Assembly: GCA_001839685.1 (NCBI GenBank)
Contig: MLAK01000441.1
Location: 1 to 64,000 of the forward strand
DNA length: 64,000 nt
Direction: 5' to 3'
From: Tritrichomonas foetus
Lineage: Eukaryota; Parabasalia; Tritrichomonadida; Tritrichomonadidae
Position numbers and translations under genes: made by a program
In this document: one piece after another, positions 1 through 10,094 of the stretch
How the letters are laid out: every line of letters starts with the position of its first letter
How positions within the stretch are numbered: the stretch's first letter is position 1
The notes under the pieces: generated by a model
The model's input: the letters and a program-made list of their open reading frames with translations, nothing else
Database searches by the model: none
What the model was told of the DNA's origin: nothing

Positions 1-758
1 TGGTAGGACAAAGGTTTATGGGATGGTCCCACAAAATCTTTGGGGGACCATTTTGTAAACCTTTCATATAGGAGGATTTGGATGATTTTCATAAATAACA
101 GTATTGTTTATCTTGATGATATTGAGTTCCTGATAGATTTCTCTCTTAAGTGCATCTTTTATTCAAGATAACCAGAAATGAGGCCCATCCTATTATCTCA
201 ATTATTGATAAAATCTGAGTTTATGCTCTTTTGGAGCATCTTAAATTTATTTGAATTCATATTTCATACAGATTCCGATTTTTCAAAGAAATTCACGAAT
301 TCTGTCCAATATCTTTGACAAGTGTAACATTGCAATACAAGCTTCGTTTCAACTCAAATAACCAAAATCAGCAATAAATCGAAATGATTAAAGAAAAACC
401 TCAAATTTCTGACCAACAAAAAAAATAATTTGCATCAACAATAATTAGCTGAAAAAATAGAACATTTATGTTGATATCATTTTATATTTATATATTAAAT
501 AAATATTCATATTTTTTAATCCACAACAAAAAGAGGAAAAAAAACCAACATTGGCAAAAATAAAAAATTCATCAGACATTCAATAATGATTATTGAATAA
601 CCATCAAGCTATTCTCATATACTAGTTCATTCATAAAATTAAAAAAGAATAGTATGAGAATATGGCAATTTCATTAAATTTTTATTTGTAATGATATAAC
701 ATTAATCAATTACTTTAATTCAATCGAATCATCAATTAAAATAAACAATTGATTATTT
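1..758. other. Intergenic, no gene seen
   Basis: No convincing reading frame on either strand. The stretch is very AT-rich. It holds an inverted repeat at its left edge (listed separately) and the 3' flank of the minus-strand B-box/TLDc gene. A short inverted ATTCTCATA pair lies near 632-660 and is probably incidental. Confidence 0.6.
10..64. repeat. Imperfect inverted repeat (hairpin)
   Basis: Positions 10-30 and 44-64 form 21-bp arms. AAAGGTTTA and ATGGTCCC are shared perfectly, and only the four bases between them differ. The loop is about 13 bases. The GC-rich GGTCCC core is unusual in this AT-rich flank. It could be the edge of a repeat element that continues left of the window. Confidence 0.7.
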
Positions 759-2792
759 TTAGTGATTGAATTGTTGATCTTCTGGTCTCCAGAATCCCCA
801 AACTTCGACAACATCAGCTTTGAAGAGTGGTTGGCCAGCAAGGAAGTTTTCAGCTTCATTACTTCCTTGTTTGAATCCAATTCCGTATGAGTTTTCAATT
901 GATCCGGTGCAGCGATCAAAATTATCAGCAAGAACTAAATCGTATTTACCAAATGAAAGTGTATCTTCAGTTGCAATGAGATGACAAGCATCCGAAATGT
1001 TTGGACGATAAGGAACTAAAGCATCTTGTGTAACACTGAAAATAAATGATGAGCTTTTATCACCAAATGGTTTTCCACTAGAATTCCATTTGCATGCAGC
1101 AAATCCACCAAAGATGTATTCATCTTTTTGAATGAATACTGCTGTAATACCAATTTCATCAATCATTTCGTGCATTTTACGGATTGATCGACCGTCTCTT
1201 TTAGAAGAGAATAAAAGATGAGTTTGTGGCATATCTTTGAATGGGAAACAAAGATATAAAGTTCTGGCTGTTGCAGCATTTGTAATAATGGCACTTCCTT
1301 GGAATGGTGTGAAATTAAGAGTAAGTCCTGTTTCTCTGTTTCGATCAGCCCTTCGTTTTCCAAGTTTAACGAGTGACGTGAAAACAGGACCATTCTTTCC
1401 ACGTTGAGAAATAGAAGACTTTCTGTTCTTTTCTTCTTCTGCTATTTCATCAGCAGTTAATGATCTTGCCGTCATTACACTTTGTGCGAATGTTCGGTTA
1501 GCTGGGCGATTACTTACATCTAATGTTCCGAAAACGCAAAGATCTGGTTCTACACGTGTATCTTCAGGTAAATCAGTTGTTTCTTTCATTCCATCGATAT
1601 ACACATCTTGACGATCGAAATAATTAATGAATGTTAATGGAAGAGAAACATATCTATGAATATGTGTGAATCTTTCAAGTGTTTCAATTTCTTTTCTCTT
1701 TCTTTGTAACTCAGTTTTAGATGAACGAACAAGTAAGGCTTTCTCACCAGCGAGTTCTCTCACGTTTTGTTGAGCAACATCTGCTATTCTTTGAATTTCA
1801 GCACATATTTCTTCAGCATTTTGTCTGATCATGTCAAGACGATCATCAGCAAGCTTGATTTTTTGGTCAATTGCCGATTTTCTTTTCACGCAGATAGGAT
1901 TCTCAGTTTGAGATGACTCAACTCTTTCACCATAGGCTTTTTTAATTGGAACAAGTGGGTGAACAGCTGCCTTTCCACAGCTGTGGCTTCCTTCCATCTT
2001 GCAAGTGAAACAAACTGGTCCGCGACATTTCGGACAATAATATTCAACCCTTTGTTCGGAGTGAACTGGACAGAATTCCATGACACAACGTGCCTCTAAA
2101 AGTGGAAGACGTTTATGTCTTTCAAACATTTTATTCGTCTTGTGAGATTCTTCGTCACATTTTGCGCAAAGTTGTGCAGAGTCGTTGATACACCAAATAG
2201 TTGCGAGTGCTTTCCCGCAAAGGTCACAGATGTCGTAGCCGGGCTTTGGCTCTTCCAAGTATTTTCCACCCGGCATTTTAATTAAATGATATGCCGAAAT
2301 TTGACATTCATTAAAAACAACGAAATCATTTGATGTGGAACAACAAAGGGAATGATAGCCGAGTCTGAGGTCAGCCAATGATGGCTCTTCTTCGAGATAA
2401 TCGCATGTGTTAGTAATATTTGTGGCGGGTTGGAAATTCAATGTATTACCAAGTGCAATTTTGAAATGAATAACCTCTACTTCTTTGGCCGAACGATCAA
2501 CACGAAAAGTGTCCACTTGGAAATGGAATCCTGTCTTTTCATCGACTTTGACGCCGTTCGCAATGATGTCTGAAACACTTTGTGTGAGTTTGTTGGTTGG
2601 AACATACACATCAACAATGTTTTGAGGAAGAAGTGTCTTGCAGTAATCAACAAAATTGGCATTAACTTGTTTGTTTAAAATATCGTAGCATTCTCCGATG
2701 ATAAGTTTTGGTGCATTTAATTGCACTTGAAGTTCAAACTCGAGTTGCCCGAATTCCTCCGAAATTGGGTCGATTTTGGTGAGATTCGTCAT
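759..2792 (-). CDS. B-box zinc finger / coiled-coil / TLDc domain protein
   Basis: A 677-residue protein built like a TRIM protein without a RING. The first ATG is at 2792; the frame extends upstream only through non-ATG codons. Residues about 185-230 form a B-box with CDLC, CAKCDEESH and RHKR spacing, strikingly like plant CONSTANS B-boxes. A second B-box (CPVH...CPKC...CFTC...H) follows at about 237-275. Residues about 307-374 are a charged coiled coil. The C-terminal third (about 487-674) is a TLDc domain, with FGGF, a FIFS strand, and the LAGQPLF...VVEVWGF ending. TLDc domains elsewhere act in oxidative-stress protection and V-ATPase regulation; the function here is unknown. The N-terminal 180 residues are unrecognised. 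The stop reads TAA-A, so it overlaps a trichomonad-type UAAA polyadenylation signal. Confidence 0.85.
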   Translation of the reverse strand: MTNLTKIDPISEEFGQLEFELQVQLNAPKLIIGECYDILNKQVNANFVDYCKTLLPQNIVDVYVPTNKLTQSVSDIIANGVKVDEKTGFHFQVDTFRVDRSAKEVEVIHFKIALGNTLNFQPATNITNTCDYLEEEPSLADLRLGYHSLCCSTSNDFVVFNECQISAYHLIKMPGGKYLEEPKPGYDICDLCGKALATIWCINDSAQLCAKCDEESHKTNKMFERHKRLPLLEARCVMEFCPVHSEQRVEYYCPKCRGPVCFTCKMEGSHSCGKAAVHPLVPIKKAYGERVESSQTENPICVKRKSAIDQKIKLADDRLDMIRQNAEEICAEIQRIADVAQQNVRELAGEKALLVRSSKTELQRKRKEIETLERFTHIHRYVSLPLTFINYFDRQDVYIDGMKETTDLPEDTRVEPDLCVFGTLDVSNRPANRTFAQSVMTARSLTADEIAEEEKNRKSSISQRGKNGPVFTSLVKLGKRRADRNRETGLTLNFTPFQGSAIITNAATARTLYLCFPFKDMPQTHLLFSSKRDGRSIRKMHEMIDEIGITAVFIQKDEYIFGGFAACKWNSSGKPFGDKSSSFIFSVTQDALVPYRPNISDACHLIATEDTLSFGKYDLVLADNFDRCTGSIENSYGIGFKQGSNEAENFLAGQPLFKADVVEVWGFWRPEDQQFNH

Positions 2793-3178
2793 CTCTTGAA
2801 AAATTAAAAGTAAACTATACGTTAAACATACATATAAACGTATCGCGCATAAATTGACCAATTTGGACGATTTAAATATTTAAAAAGTTGAAATGTCATA
2901 CTTAAAATCATTTAATTTATACTTTCACTACTTTACACCATCAATGGTCAGTATTCAAATTTTCCTCAAATATGGAGATTTGAGATCAAGAGAACATTTA
3001 TTCATTGAAAAAATGATCTTGGCTAACCAAATATACGCACAATAAAATTGTGGCAGTTTCTGAACCTAAACTCAGAAATATTGATCAGGAATTTCAATAA
3101 TATGTTTCTTTGTATTCAAAATTTGACTGAGAAAATGGTCAGTGTAAAGAAACCAATCACTCAATTGATTTTCCCATC
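2793..3178. promoter_or_regulatory. Divergent promoter region
   Basis: 386 bp between two divergently transcribed genes, so it should carry both promoters. On the minus strand an AAATTGGTCAATTT element lies about 60-70 bases before the B-box gene. On the plus strand, TCACTC and TCAATT Inr-like hexamers lie 13-25 bases before the PQ-loop gene. No coding signal is seen. Confidence 0.5.
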
Positions 3179-4048
3179 ATGACAGAATGTACAGGTGACT
3201 ATGTCAAATGGATTTATGACTGGTTTGGTGATTGTGTTGTAGAAACACGAGATTATTGGAGTTTTGCAATCTGTCTCTTTCCGACAATAATTTGGATTTA
3301 TGCAATTGCTCCACAGATATTTTTAAACTTCAAAAATCATTCTGCTGAAGCAGTATCATTACTATATTATTTCTTTTCAGTTTCAGGAGATATTTCAAAT
3401 TGTGTTGGTTTATTTTTAAATCATGGTTTAATCACACAGAAATTCTGTATTTTCTGGGCTATTTTTGCAGATGGTACTGTCTTCTCACAATATGTTTACT
3501 ATCATTGGGTACGACCATATTTCACTGGTGAAAAATATGTTGATCCAGGTGAATCAAATGATGGTTATGAACCAATAGCTGGAAATGGTGCAGGACTTGC
3601 TGTTCTTCCTTTATTAGGAAAAACTGCTGCAGCAACAGCTTCAATTCTTTCAAAAAATCCAATTTTGAAAAATGATAACCCATATTCGAAAGAAAACTTG
3701 CCTGGAACATTACTTGGCTGGTATTCAGGTATCACTTTCGCCGGAGGAAGGATTCCACAAATTGTTAAAAACTTCAAACGAAAGCGAACAACTGGGCTTT
3801 CTTTGACTTATTGGACTTCTTCATTTTTCGCGAATAGTTTTTACGGAATTTCTGTGCTTTTGAAAGACAATTCGTGGAATTACATTTGGAAACAGGCCCC
3901 TTGGCTTTTGGGCTCATGGGGATGTTTACCATTTGATTTAACCGTTCTTATCCAGTTTGCTTATTATCGAAGAAAGAAGAAAAATACAGAATCCACTCTT
4001 CTTACAACAACTGAAGCATCAAATGAACAAATTGATACTACTTTTTAA
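3179..4048 (+). CDS. PQ-loop repeat membrane protein (lysosomal amino-acid transporter-like)
   Basis: 289 residues with about seven hydrophobic segments and two PQ-loop repeats. Repeat 1 is near residue 44 (APQIFLNFKNHSAEAVS) and repeat 2 near 187 (GRIPQIVKNFKRKRTTGLS). Each is followed by a helix with the expected small residues. This matches the SLC66A1/PQLC2 and yeast Ypq family of exporters of cationic amino acids from lysosomes or vacuoles. The short second-repeat motif RTTGLS and the family-typical length support the call. Substrate and compartment are inferred from the family. The ATG at 3179 gives a leader (MTECTGDYVKWIYDWFGDC) resembling the lumenal N-terminus of the family. The tail is short and hydrophilic (LLTTTEASNEQ), and could carry sorting information. 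Confidence 0.85.
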   Translation: MTECTGDYVKWIYDWFGDCVVETRDYWSFAICLFPTIIWIYAIAPQIFLNFKNHSAEAVSLLYYFFSVSGDISNCVGLFLNHGLITQKFCIFWAIFADGTVFSQYVYYHWVRPYFTGEKYVDPGESNDGYEPIAGNGAGLAVLPLLGKTAAATASILSKNPILKNDNPYSKENLPGTLLGWYSGITFAGGRIPQIVKNFKRKRTTGLSLTYWTSSFFANSFYGISVLLKDNSWNYIWKQAPWLLGSWGCLPFDLTVLIQFAYYRRKKKNTESTLLTTTEASNEQIDTTF

Positions 4049-4741
4049 TATTTGTTATCAAGTGTATATTAATGTGAAATTAAACATTTACTAGTTCATT
4101 ATTGGATTTTACTTGATATTTTTGTTTTTTCGTGGTTTTAAAAATATCAGATTCGAATGTAAATGAAATATTAAAATAAGATTGGAGATTAACTGGTTAT
4201 AAATTATTCGTAATAATGTGCATCAAATCTGTTTTAAGAATCAATTCATTGTTCATCGAGAAAAATTTCTAAAATATGGTTGTTGATATAAAGTACATCA
4301 ATAAAATGATTTTATATTATAGGCCAAAGCTGAGAAGAAATATTCTGAATGCATTTTGAATATTTTTTAAATGGGCGTCAATAATTGTATAAAAAGCAAC
4401 TAATTGTAACTAGAATGTGATTTATAGGGAAACTGTGGTGATTTAAAGATTTTTACAAAATAATAATTCCGAATTGGAATTAATCATTTTTGGTCATTTT
4501 ATGAAAAAGATAATTATCTTAAAATGCAATGAACTTTAATGATAAATCATTGAGTAATTCTGTTTACAGAAAGATTTTGAGAGTGATATCAAATATTTTT
4601 TGTTTCGTTGATTTGAAAAGAATTGAATGAGTTAGAGTTGCCAATTTGCATTGAATATTGTCAATTCCGTCCATTCAATTATCTGTTTGATTTTTCTTCA
4701 TATTACTGTCAAAAAAAATAGACAAGAAAATCATTTTAGAG
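4049..4741. other. Intergenic, no gene seen
   Basis: 693 bp of AT-rich DNA between two plus-strand genes, with no coding signal on either strand. The last bases contain the Inr-like promoter of the BspA-like gene. Confidence 0.6.
4731..4736 (+). promoter_or_regulatory. Inr-like TCATTT
   Basis: TCATTT matches the trichomonad initiator consensus TCA(+1)Yt(T/A). Its A is 9 bases before the ATG at 4742, in the very short 5'UTR range known for trichomonads. Confidence 0.5.
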
Positions 4742-7700
4742 ATGATATTTGTGATTTTTTTACTATTCTTTTCTGAAAAAGAAATTGAAATTGATGGAAT
4801 ACAATATAAAACAGCAACTGATGGAACTGCTGAACTTAAAAATGGTCTCAATGCCAAAAACAAAGAAAATTTGGTGATTCCAAATGAGATTTCGGATGGA
4901 GCTGACACATACACTGTTACAACAATTGGAGTGAGCGCATTTTCTCAGAGCGATATTTCAGGAACAATCACTTTTCCAAATACCATTACCTCTATTAGTG
5001 ATATGGCATTTGAACATTGTAAGAAATTAAGTGGAGCATTAGATATCCCAAATAGTGTTACTCAAATAAAATATCATGCTTTTTATCAATGTGAGCAAAT
5101 AACTGAATTATCTCTCCCAGAGAAAATAGAAATAATTGGGACTAATGCTTTTGCTTATTGTTATGGACTTACTGGCTCTTTGGAAATTCCAAAAAGTGTT
5201 TCAGAAATTGGAAGTGGTGCATTCCGAGGATGTGGGTTTGATGGAAATTTGACGATTAATGAAGGTGTTCAAAAAATTAATAATAATGCCTTTTATGGAT
5301 GCAGTAAATTTAGTGGGTCTTTGTCTCTTCCGGACAGTTTAATTTTGATAGATAGATATGCATTTTATCAGTGTTCAAAATTTACAGGAACTCTTAGAAT
5401 TCCAGGAAAAGTTCAAACTATTGTTAGCCAGTCATTTGAGCAATGTTCTGGATTTGATACTTTGATAATAGAAAATGGGGTTACCACAATTGAAAATTCA
5501 TTTGTTGGATGTTCAGGATTCACTGGGTCATTAATAATCCCTGATAGTGTTACTCGTATTTTATCAAATGCCTTTTCAGGATGTTCTGGGTTTAATGATA
5601 CTTTATATTTATCAAAAAATTTACAAGCTATTGGTGAAAAATCATTTTATAATTGTAATAATTTTATTGGATCATTAGTATTTCCTAATAATTTGACGAC
5701 TATTGGGAATGAAGCTTTTAGTGGATGTTATGGATTTAATGAAACTTTAGTGATTCCAAAATACTTTGAAAAATTAGGGTATCATGCATTTGGTCATTTA
5801 AACGTTACATCAATATATTATTATGGGGATTTAAGTGGAAAATATGAAATTGTTGAAGCATTTTATAATTGTAAAGCTTTCTTTGTTTATGTTAATGAAA
5901 CTTATCCGCTTGATCTCTTTGATAATTTACCCGTGGTTAAAGCAAATGATATCAAGATAAATAATATTTTCTATAGGATTAAGTCTGATGGATTAAGTGT
6001 CAAATGCGTTTTACGTGATATTCTTTTTGATTCTTCGGTTATTTCAATTCCTTCTCATGTTGAAATTGATTTCTTTCCATATGAAGTGAATGAAATAGGA
6101 CATTATGCATTTTATCAATATCAAAAAGTATGCACAATTGAATTGGCAAATTCAATTAAAATCATTAATAATTTTGCATTTGGATTTTGTAATAATCTGA
6201 TAGGAACTTTAGTACTCCCAGAAAACCTTGTAACAATTGGTGATAGTGCATTTTGTGCGTGCGATCAACTATATGGAACTTTGGTGATACCAAAGTCAGT
6301 GAAAACGATTGGTATAAAGGCTTTTTCAATATGTAGAGGATTTAATGAGTCATTGATATTTAAAGGAAACGTTGAAACAATTGGTGAATATGCATTTCAG
6401 GCATGTCATTTTTGTGGATCATTAGATTTGCCTAAATCTATCACATCAATTGGACAGTATGCTTTTAGTTATTGTGAAGAATTTACAGGATCTTTGGTAA
6501 TTCCCGATAAATTAACTGAAATTAGTGATTTTTCATTTCGGCAATGTACCAAATTTGACGGAACCTTAACTCTACCAAACAGTATTACTTTTATTGGTAA
6601 TCAAGCTTTTGAGGGTTGTCGAGGATTCACAGGATCATTAGTTCTCCCAAATAACCTTAACACTATCAGATATGGTGCTTTTGAATCGTGTAGTGGATTT
6701 TCTGGATCATTAGTTATTCCAAATGGTGTAACTGTAGTAGAGGGAACAGCTTTTCGTTATTGTAGTGGGTTTAATGACCTGTTAATATTTCAAGGAGATG
6801 TATCAGCTATTCGTGATTATGCTTTTTCTGATACTAGTTTCACTGAAGTGAGATATTATGGGACAACAGTCCCAAGTTGTGGAAGCTCTCTTTTCTCATC
6901 TTCGATTACAAGTGTCAGAGTGCTCCCAGAATTTCCTGGATTTCAATTTGGAAGTTTAACTGCTAATAAAAATCTTAGCCCATTAGAAATAATATCACCC
7001 ACAATCAATGAAGAAGAAACGCCTGAGTTTTCGTCGACAATAGATGATGAATATAAGCCGAAAATAATAGTAATAGGAGGTATAGTTTATGAAACTATAG
7101 ATGAAAAAAATGCTATTGTAGTTGATGGAAGTAAAGCAACTAGCACTAAACTGGAAATTCAATCAAAAATCACAGATGAACAAAAAAATTCATATGATGT
7201 GATCGCAATAGGTGAGAGAGCATTTTATCAGTGTGCATTTCAAGGAACTTTGTCTATACCAAGTTCAATAAAAATAATTGGTGATTATGCCTTTTCTCAA
7301 TGTTCTGGTTTAACGATGTCATTAATAATACCTAGTACTGTGGTATCAATAGGTATTGGAGCTTTTTCTGAATGCATGGGATTTTCAGCAATCATGATAT
7401 CTTCAAAAAATATTGATTTTATTAACGAATCTGTTTTTATGAATTGTATTAGGTTATCGGGAACCTTACAAATTCCAGATAATGTCAAAGGTATTGGATC
7501 ATATGCATTTTTCGGCTGTACTGAAATATCAGGAACGTTAAATATTCCAAGTGAGGTGAGCTATATAGGAGATCATGCTTTTGGAAAATGTAGAGGATTT
7601 ACATCACTCAAATTATCATCTAATTTGAAAACAATTGGAGAGTTCGCTTTCTACAGTTGTGCTGGATTGGAAGGAACTTTAGATCTACCTGAGAGTGTGG

Positions 7701-9658
7701 AAACAATACAGAAAAGTGCATTTACAAGTTGTATTAAATTAACAGGAACACTAATAATTCCAAATAGTATCAGTTCAATCGAAGGAAGCGTATTTGCTGG
7801 ATGTTATGGACTTACAGAATTAATAATACCAAATAGCGTGAAATCGATTGGGCCATATTCATTTTCTAATTGCGCTGGATTGACTGGAACTTTAACAATT
7901 CCAAGTAATGTTAATACAATATATACCATGGCCTTTTCTTCTTGTAACAACATTGAATCTTTACAATTAGAAGGTGAAATTCAAATAATTGAAGAGAAAG
8001 CTTTCGAAAAAATGGATAAGTTAAATGAAGTGCATTATTATGGTCTTAATGAGCCAAAATGTGGAAATGATATTTTTGTCAGCACGCAAGTGAAGTATGT
8101 CAATGTTGGTGACAATTATAATTCCAATAAGTTCGCAAATTTACCAATTAAGAAAGCTTCGATGTCATTCTTAGAAACACCAAATGTTGCTCCATCATCT
8201 GATCTCGATCTTATCACGTTTGACTCATCAAAAGATGATTCAGAAAAAAGCTACGATCCAACACTTCCTGATCATCAAGATACATCCCATGAGATTTCTC
8301 AAATTATTTCACAATATCTTTCCCAAGAAAATTCGCTAAATGTAAATGAAGGAGCGTCATTAACCTTATCACAAAATACACCAATTATCAAGCCGCCAAC
8401 GGCTTCACCAAATCCATATGTCCCATCACCTTTCTTCAGTACAATTTATGCGCCAAATAAGAATTTTAATCATGATAGTTGGGGAAATTGGGACAATATG
8501 ATTGATGACATATTAAAAATAATTGACAATGAACTTAATAATGGTAATCCTAGTGCTTCCCAAAAGTTTAAATATAAACAACTGTCTTCTTCAATTTCAA
8601 AATATTCATCCACATCTTCTGCTTTTGTTAAAGATGATATAAATACGATATTTAAATCTCTTCCATCAGAAATCGAATCTTTGGTGATAATTCAAATTGG
8701 TTCCATGAAATATCAATATTATGATTTTACACTTTTATCATCAAATGTAGATGTTAAGATATATACCTTTGATGAATCTTTGTTCACAAAAGGATCTTTG
8801 ATATTTTTGAATGTAAATTCCATTGATATTGGAATTGTTGGAAATGATAATAATAAGTTAAATTCAATTTCATTTTATTCTGGTCAAATAAATGTCGAAT
8901 CAAATCAACCAATCAAATTTAACAATATTGGTTTTATTGATTGTGATATTTCTCAAGAAGGTGTATCTGTTGAATCAAAATATGTTTTAATGGATGCAGC
9001 AAGTTTGTCTACTATTTCAGAAAAAGTTTTTGAAAAGTCAATTGAATCATTTGCCTTTTTAATACCAGATAATGTTGAAAAAGGAAAAGCAACAATTGGA
9101 AGCGAAGGAATTACAATTGAAGCTGATACTGGATCAGGTGTTGAAAAAACTGTGATTAATAATAAAATCTTTAATCAAGCATTTTCACTTGCTTGTGAAA
9201 CAGAAAATATTCAACTTGTTCTCGAAGAAGGAATCAAAGATATTAAATATTCTCTGAATATATCAAGTAACAGTGAAAATTTAAATGTTGAATTTGTTGG
9301 AGATCAATGGAATAATGTTGAAAGTGCAAATGGAATTATTATTGAAAACAACAATAAAGATAACATTAAAATAACAAATCAACCCGAAAATTTGGAAATT
9401 AAAACCAATGAAAAATATACACCTCCTTATGAAGAAATAGAACCAATGACTTCAACAACTTCTGATGATGAACAACCTGGTGAAGGGAAATCTGATTCAT
9501 CACTTTCACCTGGTGCAATTGCAGGAATCGCAATTGGATGTTTAGTTGTTGTTGTAATTGTCATACTACTTATGTATTTCTTGGTCATTCGTAAAAGAGG
9601 TCAAAACGAAAGTTCATCTGTGATGAGTAGTGATGGAGACACTTCAACGACACTTTAA
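4742..9658 (+). CDS. BspA-like leucine-rich-repeat surface protein
   Basis: 1638 residues with a short hydrophobic leader (MIFVIFLLFFS) that could be a signal peptide. Two blocks of BspA-type (LRR_5) repeats lie at about 25-735 and 820-1140. Units read roughly I..AF..C.GL.GTL.IP.SV..IG. A linker rich in acidic residues separates the blocks. Residues about 1140-1570 are a non-LRR, Ser/Asn-rich region with beta-strand-like stretches. A single transmembrane helix (about 1590-1616, AIAGIAIGCLVVVVIVILL) is followed by an RKR stop-transfer sequence and a 20-residue Ser/Thr-rich tail. Trichomonad BspA-like proteins are a large surface family proposed to bind host cells, matrix or bacteria. Binding here is inferred. 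An Inr-like TCATTT sits 9 bases upstream. Confidence 0.9.
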   Translation: MIFVIFLLFFSEKEIEIDGIQYKTATDGTAELKNGLNAKNKENLVIPNEISDGADTYTVTTIGVSAFSQSDISGTITFPNTITSISDMAFEHCKKLSGALDIPNSVTQIKYHAFYQCEQITELSLPEKIEIIGTNAFAYCYGLTGSLEIPKSVSEIGSGAFRGCGFDGNLTINEGVQKINNNAFYGCSKFSGSLSLPDSLILIDRYAFYQCSKFTGTLRIPGKVQTIVSQSFEQCSGFDTLIIENGVTTIENSFVGCSGFTGSLIIPDSVTRILSNAFSGCSGFNDTLYLSKNLQAIGEKSFYNCNNFIGSLVFPNNLTTIGNEAFSGCYGFNETLVIPKYFEKLGYHAFGHLNVTSIYYYGDLSGKYEIVEAFYNCKAFFVYVNETYPLDLFDNLPVVKANDIKINNIFYRIKSDGLSVKCVLRDILFDSSVISIPSHVEIDFFPYEVNEIGHYAFYQYQKVCTIELANSIKIINNFAFGFCNNLIGTLVLPENLVTIGDSAFCACDQLYGTLVIPKSVKTIGIKAFSICRGFNESLIFKGNVETIGEYAFQACHFCGSLDLPKSITSIGQYAFSYCEEFTGSLVIPDKLTEISDFSFRQCTKFDGTLTLPNSITFIGNQAFEGCRGFTGSLVLPNNLNTIRYGAFESCSGFSGSLVIPNGVTVVEGTAFRYCSGFNDLLIFQGDVSAIRDYAFSDTSFTEVRYYGTTVPSCGSSLFSSSITSVRVLPEFPGFQFGSLTANKNLSPLEIISPTINEEETPEFSSTIDDEYKPKIIVIGGIVYETIDEKNAIVVDGSKATSTKLEIQSKITDEQKNSYDVIAIGERAFYQCAFQGTLSIPSSIKIIGDYAFSQCSGLTMSLIIPSTVVSIGIGAFSECMGFSAIMISSKNIDFINESVFMNCIRLSGTLQIPDNVKGIGSYAFFGCTEISGTLNIPSEVSYIGDHAFGKCRGFTSLKLSSNLKTIGEFAFYSCAGLEGTLDLPESVETIQKSAFTSCIKLTGTLIIPNSISSIEGSVFAGCYGLTELIIPNSVKSIGPYSFSNCAGLTGTLTIPSNVNTIYTMAFSSCNNIESLQLEGEIQIIEEKAFEKMDKLNEVHYYGLNEPKCGNDIFVSTQVKYVNVGDNYNSNKFANLPIKKASMSFLETPNVAPSSDLDLITFDSSKDDSEKSYDPTLPDHQDTSHEISQIISQYLSQENSLNVNEGASLTLSQNTPIIKPPTASPNPYVPSPFFSTIYAPNKNFNHDSWGNWDNMIDDILKIIDNELNNGNPSASQKFKYKQLSSSISKYSSTSSAFVKDDINTIFKSLPSEIESLVIIQIGSMKYQYYDFTLLSSNVDVKIYTFDESLFTKGSLIFLNVNSIDIGIVGNDNNKLNSISFYSGQINVESNQPIKFNNIGFIDCDISQEGVSVESKYVLMDAASLSTISEKVFEKSIESFAFLIPDNVEKGKATIGSEGITIEADTGSGVEKTVINNKIFNQAFSLACETENIQLVLEEGIKDIKYSLNISSNSENLNVEFVGDQWNNVESANGIIIENNNKDNIKITNQPENLEIKTNEKYTPPYEEIEPMTSTTSDDEQPGEGKSDSSLSPGAIAGIAIGCLVVVVIVILLMYFLVIRKRGQNESSSVMSSDGDTSTTL

Positions 9659-10094
9659 TTAAACATCAATAAAAAAAATCTATGAAATTTTTTACGCTTA
9701 AAAATCTTGGAATAGTTGAGGTATAAATAAACTATGTTAAATCTTTTATGTTTTGGGATGAGGGTAAGCAAACTGTCATAACGGTTGATGGGGAACTGAT
9801 TTTATGACAACTTTTTAAGTATATATTTGGTTGTATTAAAATCAATATCATTCGTGTATTTCTCAATCATATTATGATATATGTATAAAATATTATTTTT
9901 TATACAACAATATATTATATTATTCAAAAAACTATCTGTGAATTAATAAATAATAGGTGGTAAACAAGATATACACACTTTTGATTTCCTCCACTTTTGA
10001 TTATATTGTAACTGATATGTAAACTTTTTAAATGTAATTGAACAAATAGTATTGAAAATTGTGTATTGTTCAGAAAGATTTTTTTTTTTTTTGA
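9659..10094. other. Intergenic, no gene seen
   Basis: 436 bp between two plus-strand genes. It contains a CATAACGGTTGATG stretch (TAACGG at 9779-9784) resembling a Myb recognition site, and a T-run directly before the next ATG. No coding signal. Confidence 0.55.

Noticed and set aside
2793..2861. Upstream extension of the B-box gene (also of CCT1 to 26874, RalGAP-like to 35092, coiled coil to 40532, Myb copy B to 31140)
   Set aside because: The extensions begin with TTG or GTG; the first ATG gives family-consistent N-termini.
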